Notes under the pieces: generated by a model
The model's input: the letters and a program-made list of their open reading frames with translations, nothing else
What the model was told of the DNA's origin: nothing
The model's database searches: none
Made by a program: the position numbers and the translations under genes
Shown here: positions 54,801 through 62,965 of the stretch, one piece after another
How the letters are laid out: each line of letters opens with the position of its first letter
Numbering within the stretch: the stretch's first letter is position 1
NCBI GenBank assembly: GCA_947258715.1
Contig: CAMYJH010000012.1
Span: 1 to 64,000, forward strand
Source of the DNA: an uncultured Gammaproteobacteria bacterium
GTDB lineage: Bacteria; Pseudomonadota; Gammaproteobacteria; HK1
Reading direction: 5' to 3'
Length of the DNA stretch: 64,000 nucleotides

Positions 54801-55948
54801 CCGATGGATACGGTGCTGCTTTGAAGCGAATCCACCATTCTGTTGAAGCCACGAATGAGTTTTCCGACTTCACCAGTCCAACGTTCCGGCAGCTTTACCT
54901 TCAATTCTCCTTGTCCAACGCTTGAGACTGCGCGAGACAGGCCCTCGATGGGTGCGGCGAGCACCCGGGCGAAGATGCGCGCCGCAACATAGCCAATCAG
55001 GGCAACGGTGGCGAATACCCCAAACAGAAGACTCAACGCATCGCCCATTCGTTCGGTATATGCGTCGGGTGAAATGCTGAAAATTACGCGTAGACGGTTT
55101 GACAAGCTTGACGCAGACGCAGGCTTAGAGACGAACACCGCCTCCCCGCGGGACAGCTCTTTGTCGTCAAATACATACGGCCGAGGATCTAGAGAATTCG
55201 AATTTGAATCGGGACGAAAAAGGACGTTTCCGTTGTTATCCAAGAGCCAGGCCAGCTGGCGACCAAAGATGCGCAACTGAGCCAGGTAATTGAGATAGTG
55301 GGTGAGGTCCAGTTCTATGATGATGGCGCCACCAAAGCCGCCAATCTCCGGCTCCTCCCGGGCAATGCCGGCGACCACCAGCCAGCGCCCTTTTTCGGCG
55401 GCGGGGTCGTACATATGCCAGACAGGGTCGGAGTAGAGAATCGTTTCAGGTGCCTCTGATTCCAGACGCTTGTATAAACGGTCGACGCCGATGTCGTTTA
55501 TGGCATTATCAAACTGATCATGATTCCCGGCGAACACTCTTTCGCGTTTGCCCTGACGCACGCCGATCCAACGCTTCCCGTGGGCGTCGTACAGGTGTAG
55601 GGCGTTGTAGATGTCGCCCCGACTCTTGTTGAGACGGACAAACTGACGCTCCACCGGTGGACGTCTGAGATAGACGTCGTTACCCATTCCGATGAGCAGG
55701 GATTCCACAGCCGGCGAGGCGGCCAGCATTCGAAGATCATCGGTGGCGGTGACGGAATAGCTTCGCTCTAGATAGCTTGTCGCGGCCGATACGGCCGTCT
55801 CCATGTCCTGGCGCACGGAGTCCTCGATTAGATGGACCGTGAATGCGTAATGAGCAACGCCGGATATGAGGGCGGCGACGATACCGGTGCCCGCCAGCGC
55901 GTAGACCAGCGTTCGAAAGATCGAGGTACCGGCAGCTCCTTCCTTCAT
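51821..55948 (-). CDS. dCache-HAMP-PAS-GAF-GGDEF-EAL membrane c-di-GMP enzyme (module 2)
   Basis: A 1375-residue protein. TM1 (about 10-32), a periplasmic dCache-type domain (about 33-300), TM2 (about 305-325), HAMP (about 326-378), PAS (about 385-500), PAS (about 515-630), GAF (about 645-800), PAS (about 815-930), GGDEF (about 940-1105) and EAL (about 1120-1365). GGDEF is intact (ARLGGDEFG near 1016) with I-site RKSD. The EAL half has EVLL for EAL, ETAAV, DDFGSG and LKIDGVF, so it could be bifunctional. It is paralogous in its GGDEF-EAL half to 4114-6897, and likewise lies just after a binding protein gene (13 bp). Confidence 0.9.
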   Translation of the reverse strand: MKEGAAGTSIFRTLVYALAGTGIVAALISGVAHYAFTVHLIEDSVRQDMETAVSAATSYLERSYSVTATDDLRMLAASPAVESLLIGMGNDVYLRRPPVERQFVRLNKSRGDIYNALHLYDAHGKRWIGVRQGKRERVFAGNHDQFDNAINDIGVDRLYKRLESEAPETILYSDPVWHMYDPAAEKGRWLVVAGIAREEPEIGGFGGAIIIELDLTHYLNYLAQLRIFGRQLAWLLDNNGNVLFRPDSNSNSLDPRPYVFDDKELSRGEAVFVSKPASASSLSNRLRVIFSISPDAYTERMGDALSLLFGVFATVALIGYVAARIFARVLAAPIEGLSRAVSSVGQGELKVKLPERWTGEVGKLIRGFNRMVDSLQSSTVSIGYVNNILNSMNDALIVTDEHTRMVTVNPALTKMLGFEEDILLGESVSMLFVDPEMVESATRLENSMRAVVNLETEFVAADGCHVPVSVSGSPLSDRGGRTETGYVFLVQDETERRKAAGELARQKNVLEAIFEHVPDAMMVMDAERRVLMANRANKRIYGYDKEEVIGKRTRIVYANEDEWERMGRLRFNEDIEGNPGPVLTRLKRKDGEEFAGEIIGSPVRDQDGKLIGYVGLARDVTERRRAEEALRRQTKSVHLLQRIATAANDARSLKDALRVCLKDVCELIGWPVGHAFDLSAAPSPPAGAIHLWYLEKPEVFKVFRDGADRKDLSPDCKGLANRAYAQRKAVWLPDVTIERGFDGRFIARDAGLRAGFAFPVTVLGQVRAVLEFFSEEVSKPDPGLMALMTNVGTLLGRVIEREDAARALRASEFRFRDLYDKTPAMFMTVDSNGTILSVNDFGAAQLGYRPEDLIGRQAVDVHVELDRKTLKRKISACFAKPNRTQHWETELLHRHGEEIHARTSARVVPGPTREPQLLMVCEDITETRNLSERLKHQASHDALTGLVNRREFENRVEALLASSREKGGEHVLCYLDLDQFKIINDTCGHMAGDELLRQLASALNERMRKSDTLARLGGDEFGILMTSCSLEDGYRIAEKIRAAIEDFRFHWQRMSFDVGVSIGVVPVNASSGGMADLLSAADTACYAAKDEGRNRVHVASPEDHELERRRGEMQMVSRINDALEDDRFQLFIQPIVPLPSADGVTETGTTSYEVLLRMREPSGRIVPPGAFLPAAERYSLGPKLDTWVVSHALKWLSRNQEFLERIGTLSINLSGASLDRYGVLERIIEEIQQTEVPPERICFEVTETAAVANLSSAIRFINALKGLGCQFALDDFGSGLSSFAYLKSLPVDLLKIDGVFVKDMLDDPIDRAMVKSINEMAHVMGKKTVAEFVENDALIDVLIALGVDFAQGHAVGRPTPIDDFCNGMATRAEAG

Positions 55949-55961
55949 GCCGATTCGAGGA

Positions 55962-57083
55962 TCAGGCTGGATGCTTCAGCGCGAGGCAGAAGTCGATGGT
56001 TTCTTCGACTAGAGGGTGATTTAAAACCCTGTCTGCGATACCGAGACTGCGTGCGCGCTCGGAATTGATGATTAAGGGGCCTTGATCTGGCGCGTAGACC
56101 GAAATTTCAGCCGGGTTCTCGCCGTTTCGAAGAATGCGATCAGCGACGCGCATGGCCTCGTAGCCTTGCTTGTAGCCAGAGTCTTCCACGGCGGAAAGAA
56201 TGCCTTCCTTAACGAAGTGTCGCTCATGCGCAATGTCGGGTTTTCTGATATTCGTGAGGTACCAGCGCCCGACTTCGAACTGCTCTACAGGCTTGCCGCC
56301 GGCAGTGCGCAGGGTGTTGTGATTAAGCACGAAAAAAACATCTACACGGTCTTGAAGTTCAAGCGCGCGACGCTTCCAGGTCTCGAATTCGTTGGTTACC
56401 ACCACGTCTACGAGCTCCAACGGAAGCTCGCCGCGTCGCGCCCAGCGCGTAAACTCTTTCGCTTTGGACCGGCCCGTGGGCGAGTCGTCGGAGAGCACGG
56501 CAAAGCTGTCGACCTCGGGCAGCAGCGTCTTAAGCGCCACAAGTCCCTCACGTAGGTATCCGGCCTGATAAATTCCGGTGATGTTGTGGCCAGGGCGCTC
56601 CATGGATTCCAACAATCCGTATTTCATAGGCGTGCCGTTGATGCCCCAGAAGACGACCGGTAGCTCCGTGTCCAAATAATGGTTGCCAACGTAGTTGGCG
56701 GCGTTGTCGTCGCCTAAAAGGATGATGTCGGGGCCGAACTTGTCGATCTCTGCAACAACGTGAGCGACTACGTCCGCAATCTCGGACAATCTGTTGCGCC
56801 GCTTGGTATCCATCCACAGCTTACGCACGACCGCCTTTGAACTCTCGATGTAGTCGTCTTCCCAGAAGGTTTTACCCTGCGCCGAGCTGTCCAGATAGCC
56901 GAAGTCCAGCAGCGCGGCGGTCACGCCAGCGTTGGTGTCCTGAGACCAAAGATACTCTCGGTGATAGCTGCTGACGACGAGGATTCGGGACTTGGCTCCA
57001 TCCGACTCGGGTGCCGCCGCCGACATTCCGGGGAGACAGGCTCCGGTCACTAGAGCCGAAATTAGGACTAACTTTTTCAACAT
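55962..57083 (-). CDS. Periplasmic ABC_sub_bind-like solute-binding protein (module 2)
   Basis: A 373-residue protein with a signal peptide (MLKKLVLISALVTGACLPG; the Cys could be a lipobox). The body opens ILVVSSYHREYLWS, then DIILLGDDNAANYVGN and PVVFWGINGTPM, the same order as the module 1 protein (SSYHKGY; DDNAAKYL; FNGVNW). ATG 57083 is preferred: AGAGG upstream has good spacing, whereas 57092 is too close to it. No permease or ATPase is adjacent. The GGDEF-EAL gene follows after 13 bp. Probably a periplasmic ligand receptor for that enzyme. Ligand unknown. Confidence 0.83.
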   Translation of the reverse strand: MLKKLVLISALVTGACLPGMSAAAPESDGAKSRILVVSSYHREYLWSQDTNAGVTAALLDFGYLDSSAQGKTFWEDDYIESSKAVVRKLWMDTKRRNRLSEIADVVAHVVAEIDKFGPDIILLGDDNAANYVGNHYLDTELPVVFWGINGTPMKYGLLESMERPGHNITGIYQAGYLREGLVALKTLLPEVDSFAVLSDDSPTGRSKAKEFTRWARRGELPLELVDVVVTNEFETWKRRALELQDRVDVFFVLNHNTLRTAGGKPVEQFEVGRWYLTNIRKPDIAHERHFVKEGILSAVEDSGYKQGYEAMRVADRILRNGENPAEISVYAPDQGPLIINSERARSLGIADRVLNHPLVEETIDFCLALKHPA

Positions 57084-57636
57084 GCTGGCCATCCTCTGTG
57101 TGCCAGAGCAGCGGGCATCTGATGGGAACACGGACACAGATCGGAGCCAGAACGTTTTGCGCCCACGGTCCGACGGTCTACGCTTTGTGGGATTCCGGAT
57201 GTCGCGATGTTCTAAAAGGTTAAATGTGGTCGCTGCCTGTTGTGCTGAAATTGGGTGCATTTGGATCGCCTTTTGTCGATCCCACGTGGAGCGGCGCAGG
57301 ACGCATGAAAAACCCCACAAAACAAATTCGTGGAACGAAAATCTTATCGAGCGAATCGCCGCAGCCGGCGAAATGTTTATCGGCCATCTGGACCGAAAAC
57401 TGTAGCCAGCGGTGCCCGCAAGGAGACCGGAGATGCGGTGGCGAGTGGATTCATCGATTTCAACCCCAGGGCGGGATTATTGGGGGGCGAAGGGATGCAA
57501 GATGGTTTTAATGCAGCTCCGAACGTGCAGAATTTATGGCGATTTTCAGGCGTCAAAATCCTGTCGCCCGTCAGCAGAGGTCGAGGCGAACTATAGTATT
57601 GTTACTGAACTTCGCCCCACATTCGTTACCTGACCC
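57084..57636. other. Divergent intergenic region without a supported gene
   Basis: About 550 bp between the module 2 binding protein (minus) and the cNMP/rhodanese gene (plus). Short frames here have no recognisable family. TATAGT at 57592-57597 is a possible -10 box for the cNMP gene, without a convincing -35. The region must contain promoters for both genes. Confidence 0.4.
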
Positions 57637-60393
57637 GTGATTCCCCGAAGCCATCAGTTCGCCGACAGGGTTCTTGCCCTGATTCCGATCAACAACCTCG
57701 AGCGAAGGTTGCAGGACCGGGTATTGGAGCAGGGCCATCTGCTCGAGTACAAGAAGAAAAAGAAAGTATTCAAAGAAGGGGCACGGGACTCCTACACCTT
57801 CTATCTACTGGACGGCGAGCTCGAGCTTCAGACCAAAGGCGAAACCCCCGTGCGTATGCGGGCCGGAGATTCCAATGCGCTTAGAGCGCTGGCCCAGTTG
57901 CTGCCGCGCCGGTATAGCGCAGTCGCGCTGACACCGGTAACGATATTCCGAATCGACCGCGGACTTCTGGACCAGATCCTCAGCAACGACCAGGTTTCGT
58001 ACCAATCCGGCGTGGTCGAAGTAGAAGAACTCGAGGACGATGAGGGCTCCGACTGGATGACTCACCTCATCAGCTCGGAACTCTTCACCCGCTTGTCCCA
58101 CGACAATATTCAGCGATTCTTCACTGAGCTCGAGGCGGTACCGGTTTCCACCGGCGACGTGATCGTTGAGCAAGGCACGCCGGGCGATTACCTTTACATC
58201 GTCGCTGAGGGCAAATGCGCGGTGACCCGGCAGGCGGCCGAAGGGGGCAAAGAGCATCAGCTCGCCGTTCTCAGGGCGGGCGATGTCTTCGGTGAGGAGG
58301 CGCTTATCTCCAACGCTCCCCGCAACGCTTCGGTAAAGATGCTCAGCCCTGGCTTCGTGATGCGTTTACCGAAGCAAAAGTTTCTGGATCTCGTATCCAA
58401 CCCGACGCTCAAAGCGGTTGGCTATGACGAGGCCTGCAGCATGGTGCGGGGCGGGGCAGCGTGGATCGACGTGCGCTTTCCGGACGAGCACAAAGCGGGG
58501 GCACTGGACAACAGCCAAAATATTCCGCTCAACGTTCTGAGGATGGAGGCCCCAAGGCTGGACCACTCCAAGCGCTACGTCGTCTATTGTGACACCGGCG
58601 CGCGAAGCTCGACCGGGGCATTTTTGCTGGCGAGGGAGGGGCTGGAGGCCTGCTACCTGGCTGGTGGCCTCGATCGGGCGCAGCGCGCGCCCGGGGTCAA
58701 AAGCCGGTCGAAAATACCCTCCAGCAGAGCTCCAGCGGCGGTGGAAAATACGTCCTCCACCAAGTCCCAGGCTTTGGCCAAGAAACAGCAGGAGCCCGCC
58801 GAGGCGCACTCCCAGGAGCCGCCTGCGTCGAGTGCCGACGTGCGCGCGCAGTTTGCCAGGCAAGAGGCCGAGCGGGAAAAGGCGGAGGTTTCCGCCAAGC
58901 GGGCAGAGGAGGCGGTGGTCGAACTCAAGCGCCGTTATGAAAAACAGCAAAAGATGCTGGAAGCAGAGCAGGGAAAACGGCAGAGACTGGAAAAGGATCT
59001 TGACGCCTTCAAAGCCGATTCTCAGCGGCGTTCGAACATGGAGCAATCCCGGCTCAAAAGCGAGCTGGATAAAGCGCTGAAGAATGTGATTGAGCTTCAG
59101 CAAATGCGGGAGCGGTTGGAGATAAAGCTGAAGACCGCCCAGCGCGATCAGACGGAGGCTATAGAAAAAACTACCGAGCTCAAGTTGGACATGGTGCAGC
59201 TGGAAAAGCTCAAGCACCAGCGCGAACTACTGCGCGCGCAGCTGGAAGAAGCCAGGGCGGAAATAAACCAGCTTCGAAGCGCCAAACCGAAGGCAAAAAG
59301 CGCGGCCGCCGGCAAGGGCGAGGCGGCGTCTCTGAGCAAGATCGAGGCGGCGCGCAAGGACGCAGAGGCGAAGATCGCAAAGGAACGACGAGCGCTCGAG
59401 CAGGAAGCCGCGGCTCAGCGGGAACGCGGCAAAATTTTGGAGAAGAAGAGGAAAATCCTGGAGGAGAAACGCGCTGCTGCGGAAGCGGAGCTCAAACAGC
59501 GTGACAGGGCGATCGCAAAATCAGAGGCTGCCTTGAGCGCAGAGAAAGCGGATTGGCAAGAACAGCTCGATAAAGCCATCGCGGATGAACGCGTCCGTCT
59601 AGAGGCGGCGTATGCGAAGTACAAGCAGGAAACGAGCGTCACGGCAGAAAAGCGCGCCCGGGAGCTCGCGGGACAGCTGGTAGCGGACGCCCGCGCTGGG
59701 TTTGAGGCCAAGATTGCCGAGGTTCGCGCGGAGGCCGACGCGCGGGTGGATCAGGTGCGGGCCGAGTTCAAGACATTTGCCGCCAACGCGAGCGCGCGGA
59801 CCGATGCCCTGGTGGCCAGGGTCGGCTCTGGGAACGTCGCGGCGGTGAACGCTGGGGGTCCGTCGCAGCAACCGGCGGACGATAACGTGCTGCCGCATGC
59901 GCCGCCGCGCGCCGCGGTCGGAGAGCCGGATCTCACCATTGAGGAAACGCCGCCTGCGGCCCCCGTGGAGGACTTCGAAGCTAAGGAGCCGGTGAGCGCG
60001 GCGCCGGTTTTGGAAATCCAGGACGACGTTTCGTTGGACCAAGACTTCGATGCGGAAGAGCCGTCGGATCCGGTTCCTGCCATCGACATGGAAATCGAGG
60101 CGGTGGGGCAGTCGCTAGAAGACTATGCTTCGGACGATTCCGGGGGATCTCTGTCGGGCGCGGACGACGACGAAGATGTGCCGACGCTGGGAGAGGTCGT
60201 GGCCGCGGGGCCGGTGAAGGAAACCAGTGCGGCCGGGCCGGAAAACGTCGACTCGAGCGTGCCGAAGCTCGAGCTCGAAGGCGACGAGGAAGAGGAGCTA
60301 GACGGCAAGGAGCGGGTACTTACGCCGGCCCAGATCGCGGAAATCCGCAAAAAAATGCAGAACAAAATGAAGGCGACGAAAAAATCCGCCTAG
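57637..60393 (+). CDS. Two cNMP-binding domains, rhodanese and long coiled coil protein
   Basis: A 918-residue protein from GTG 57637. Two cyclic-nucleotide-binding-like domains come first (about 15-130 and 145-262). The second has a recognisable phosphate-binding cassette (FGEEALISNAPRNAS), the first does not. A rhodanese domain (about 265-350) follows, with Cys318 in VYCDTGARSS. Then comes a coiled coil of roughly 340 residues (about 395-740), an acidic low-complexity region and a basic tail (EIRKKMQNKMKATKKSA). No membrane segment or DNA-binding domain is seen. It probably reports a cyclic nucleotide or similar ligand to partner proteins. With a class III cyclase at 47-1825 a cAMP/cGMP link is conceivable but unproven. 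Confidence 0.82.
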   Translation: MIPRSHQFADRVLALIPINNLERRLQDRVLEQGHLLEYKKKKKVFKEGARDSYTFYLLDGELELQTKGETPVRMRAGDSNALRALAQLLPRRYSAVALTPVTIFRIDRGLLDQILSNDQVSYQSGVVEVEELEDDEGSDWMTHLISSELFTRLSHDNIQRFFTELEAVPVSTGDVIVEQGTPGDYLYIVAEGKCAVTRQAAEGGKEHQLAVLRAGDVFGEEALISNAPRNASVKMLSPGFVMRLPKQKFLDLVSNPTLKAVGYDEACSMVRGGAAWIDVRFPDEHKAGALDNSQNIPLNVLRMEAPRLDHSKRYVVYCDTGARSSTGAFLLAREGLEACYLAGGLDRAQRAPGVKSRSKIPSSRAPAAVENTSSTKSQALAKKQQEPAEAHSQEPPASSADVRAQFARQEAEREKAEVSAKRAEEAVVELKRRYEKQQKMLEAEQGKRQRLEKDLDAFKADSQRRSNMEQSRLKSELDKALKNVIELQQMRERLEIKLKTAQRDQTEAIEKTTELKLDMVQLEKLKHQRELLRAQLEEARAEINQLRSAKPKAKSAAAGKGEAASLSKIEAARKDAEAKIAKERRALEQEAAAQRERGKILEKKRKILEEKRAAAEAELKQRDRAIAKSEAALSAEKADWQEQLDKAIADERVRLEAAYAKYKQETSVTAEKRARELAGQLVADARAGFEAKIAEVRAEADARVDQVRAEFKTFAANASARTDALVARVGSGNVAAVNAGGPSQQPADDNVLPHAPPRAAVGEPDLTIEETPPAAPVEDFEAKEPVSAAPVLEIQDDVSLDQDFDAEEPSDPVPAIDMEIEAVGQSLEDYASDDSGGSLSGADDDEDVPTLGEVVAAGPVKETSAAGPENVDSSVPKLELEGDEEEELDGKERVLTPAQIAEIRKKMQNKMKATKKSA

Positions 60394-60586
60394 CGACGAA
60401 GGCCACTCTCTACACGAACGCTCGCCTTGTGAGCATTGCAAAAGAAAGTAGGGACCGCACGGGCTCCAAAATCTCCGCTCCAATCCAAGTTGATGACGCC
60501 TGCCGGGGCGCGGACCGAGCTTTAGATCGTTGCTGAGTAACGCCAGGCCATCTACTCGGCTTTCGAGGCGGCTCCTGTGCCCGTGC

Positions 60587-62236
60587 TCATGCTCTGCGTC
60601 CGGCGCGCCTCAAATCGGGGCGCAAAGCGGTGGATTCCACGCGGTTGCGCCCGGCGTCTTTTGCCGCGTAAAGGGAACGGTCGGCGGCGTCGACCAGATC
60701 TTCTGCAGACAGAATCGTATCCGGAACCGCCACCGCAACGCCGACGCTCACGGTAACGCGGCCTTCAACTCCATCTTGGTGGGGAATGTTCTCCCCGTAT
60801 ACGTTAGCGCGAATTGCTTCCGATACCGCGATCGCGCCCTCGAGATCGGTTTCCGGCAGCACGCATACCAGCTCTTCGCCGCCGTAACGGGCAACCAGGT
60901 CTGCCGGCCGTCGTAGCGCCCTGCCCACCTCTTTTACAACTCGCTTCAGACAGTCGTCGCCTGCTGGATGACCGTAGCGGTCGTTATAGCCCTTGAAACG
61001 ATCCAGGTCGATCATCAGCAGCGCAAGAGATGCACCCGCCCGGCGCGCCCGGAGCCACTCCCTGTCCAACACTTCATCGAACTCGCGCCGGTTGGCGATG
61101 CCGAGCAGCGGGTCAATGGTTGCAAGCTTTTCGAGCTGCTGTCGGGCTTCGCCGAGGGCCGCAGCCATGGTGTCGAAGGCGGTGGAGATAGAACGCATCT
61201 CGGAGGACAAGCCCGTCTCCCCCAGTCGCACCGAAAGGTCGCCGTGGGAGGCCCGCTTTATTGCCCCGCGTAACCGCTCCAAGGGTTGCATAATCAGTAT
61301 GCCCAGGCCGGCCCATAAGGTGACGAGCACGACGCTTACGGACAGGGCCAAAAACAGGTTTCCCCGGCTCACGAATTCCTGCACGGGCAGCATCGCAGCG
61401 TCCATGGAAACACTCACCAGCACATGCACTTCGCCGGAGACTTGATTCAGCCGGGCGTAGCCGATAAGACGATGATCCTCTTCCCGAATTGTGGAATTGA
61501 CAACGCCGGATTTTTTGGACCTTACCGCTTCCAGTACCTCTTTATCCGGGAACATTTCCTCACCCGTGGCACCACCGGGATATTGGCCGAGCACGATCCC
61601 CTGCTGGTCGAGAATCGTAACCCGCGAGGTGCTCAGGAACCCCTGTCGCTCGAGCACCGAACCGAGCCAATCCAGTTCCCTGCCGGCGATGATGACTCTC
61701 TCAATAATGCCCGCCTCGTCGAGCAGCGGAAGAGCTACGGGAAGGACGCGCTTACCGCTGACCCGACCGACGACGTACCCGCCAACGGAAAATGCTTTGC
61801 TTTCCAGCACCCGCTTGAAGTAGGCGCGGTCGGCAAAGTTCACCCGCCGGGTGACGGGGTCCGGCGCGCATAGGAGATTGCCGGCGGGATCTGCCAGCAG
61901 CACCGTATCGAAGCCCCTCGCGCGGTCAATGAATTCTTTGAACAGTCGCGTACATCCCTCCTCCGGGGCGGGAAGCAAATCCAGCGCCGAGGCCATGGCC
62001 GCCAGAAGGTTGCGTGACTCGGCGAGCCACTGGTCGTGGCCGGAGGCCACCAGCCGTGCGCGTTCCTGCACCTCGAATCGGGCGAGCTCAGCCTGGCGCA
62101 GGCCAGACTTGTGAATTGAAAAAGCCTGAATCAGCGCCAGGGTGCCGAGCACCGTCAGCACCAGCAAAGAGAGTAAGAAGCGCTGGCTCAGCAGGCGCCG
62201 CCGGGTTCCAGGCGTCGGCCGGGCAAGACCTTCCAC
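60587..62236 (-). CDS. Membrane diguanylate cyclase with Cache and HAMP domains
   Basis: A 549-residue protein: TM1 (about 18-40), a periplasmic Cache domain (about 45-280), TM2 (about 290-312), HAMP (about 313-365) and GGDEF (about 380-535). The active site is GGEEL, with Leu for the usual Phe, and an I-site RPAD lies five residues upstream, so cyclase activity is likely, with product inhibition. GTG start with TGGAG upstream. It is a stand-alone gene; the sensed ligand is unknown. The 193-bp gap before it (60394-60586) contains nothing notable. Confidence 0.86.
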   Translation of the reverse strand: MEGLARPTPGTRRRLLSQRFLLSLLVLTVLGTLALIQAFSIHKSGLRQAELARFEVQERARLVASGHDQWLAESRNLLAAMASALDLLPAPEEGCTRLFKEFIDRARGFDTVLLADPAGNLLCAPDPVTRRVNFADRAYFKRVLESKAFSVGGYVVGRVSGKRVLPVALPLLDEAGIIERVIIAGRELDWLGSVLERQGFLSTSRVTILDQQGIVLGQYPGGATGEEMFPDKEVLEAVRSKKSGVVNSTIREEDHRLIGYARLNQVSGEVHVLVSVSMDAAMLPVQEFVSRGNLFLALSVSVVLVTLWAGLGILIMQPLERLRGAIKRASHGDLSVRLGETGLSSEMRSISTAFDTMAAALGEARQQLEKLATIDPLLGIANRREFDEVLDREWLRARRAGASLALLMIDLDRFKGYNDRYGHPAGDDCLKRVVKEVGRALRRPADLVARYGGEELVCVLPETDLEGAIAVSEAIRANVYGENIPHQDGVEGRVTVSVGVAVAVPDTILSAEDLVDAADRSLYAAKDAGRNRVESTALRPDLRRAGRRA

Positions 62237-62368
62237 GGGGACTCCAGTTCATGGGATTGAACTAAATATAGTCTCTTGACTGGGTAGGGGCGGATAGGCG
62301 TGGGGAGGGCCGGCTGCGCGGACCCCAGCGGGACATACGGTTACCGGCCCAAGTAGCCACGACCGGTG

Positions 62369-62965
62369 CTACGATTCGGCGGCGAACGGCGGTGTTTCGC
62401 CGGCTGGCATCGGCACCTTGAATGCGTTCAGAAGCATGGACACCAGGGTGTAGTAGCCGAGCAGGCTAACGAGCTCCACCGTACCCGAATCGCCGAGCAA
62501 AGCCACCACCTCTCGGTACGTCTCATCGCTGACCTGATGATTCGCCATGAGCTCGATGGCGAACCGGTGCACGGCGATTTCCTCTGCAGCGCTCGCGCTC
62601 GGCAAGACCCCGTCTTTAAGCGCCGTAATCGTCTCATCGCCGAGGCCGACGGCTCGGGCAATGCGGCTGTGGGCCCACCACTCGTAATCGGCCCGCCAGC
62701 GGGCTGCCACGGTGAGGATTGCCAGCTCCCTCATCTTGGGAGGTAAACGGCACTCGTAGCGGATGGCCTCGCCCAGACGCTGGGCAGGCTGGCCAATGTT
62801 CGGTGCGTGCAGCCAGGCGTTGAACGGTCCGCGCAATCCTCCTCCGTCGAGGAGAAAATCCTCGAGTGGTCTTCCTCGGGAGCGTTTACCCGTGGTTATG
62901 GCGTCGAAGAGCGCGCGCTGCTCGCTGTCGAGCTTCGAAGGGGCAAGAGCTTTGAGTCGGCCCAT
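62369..62965 (-). CDS. Carboxymuconolactone decarboxylase/AhpD-like protein
   Basis: A 198-residue helical protein of the CMD family. The helix-turn region RADYEWWAHSRIARAVGL matches gamma-carboxymuconolactone decarboxylase-type proteins. The AhpD CxxC is absent, so peroxiredoxin-reductase activity is unlikely. Its ATG overlaps the SDR stop (TAATG), so the two are translationally coupled. Substrate unknown. Confidence 0.8.
   Translation of the reverse strand: MGRLKALAPSKLDSEQRALFDAITTGKRSRGRPLEDFLLDGGGLRGPFNAWLHAPNIGQPAQRLGEAIRYECRLPPKMRELAILTVAARWRADYEWWAHSRIARAVGLGDETITALKDGVLPSASAAEEIAVHRFAIELMANHQVSDETYREVVALLGDSGTVELVSLLGYYTLVSMLLNAFKVPMPAGETPPFAAES

Noticed and set aside
57140..57200. 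A shared word in the upstream regions of the two modules (TTTGCCCACGG-like near 2911 and TTTGCGCCCACGG near 57160)
   Set aside because: The orientation relative to the genes is opposite and the match is short, so chance is the simpler explanation.
60530..60916. 128-codon plus-strand frame near the last diguanylate cyclase
   Set aside because: It is antisense to the GGDEF domain of a well-supported gene.
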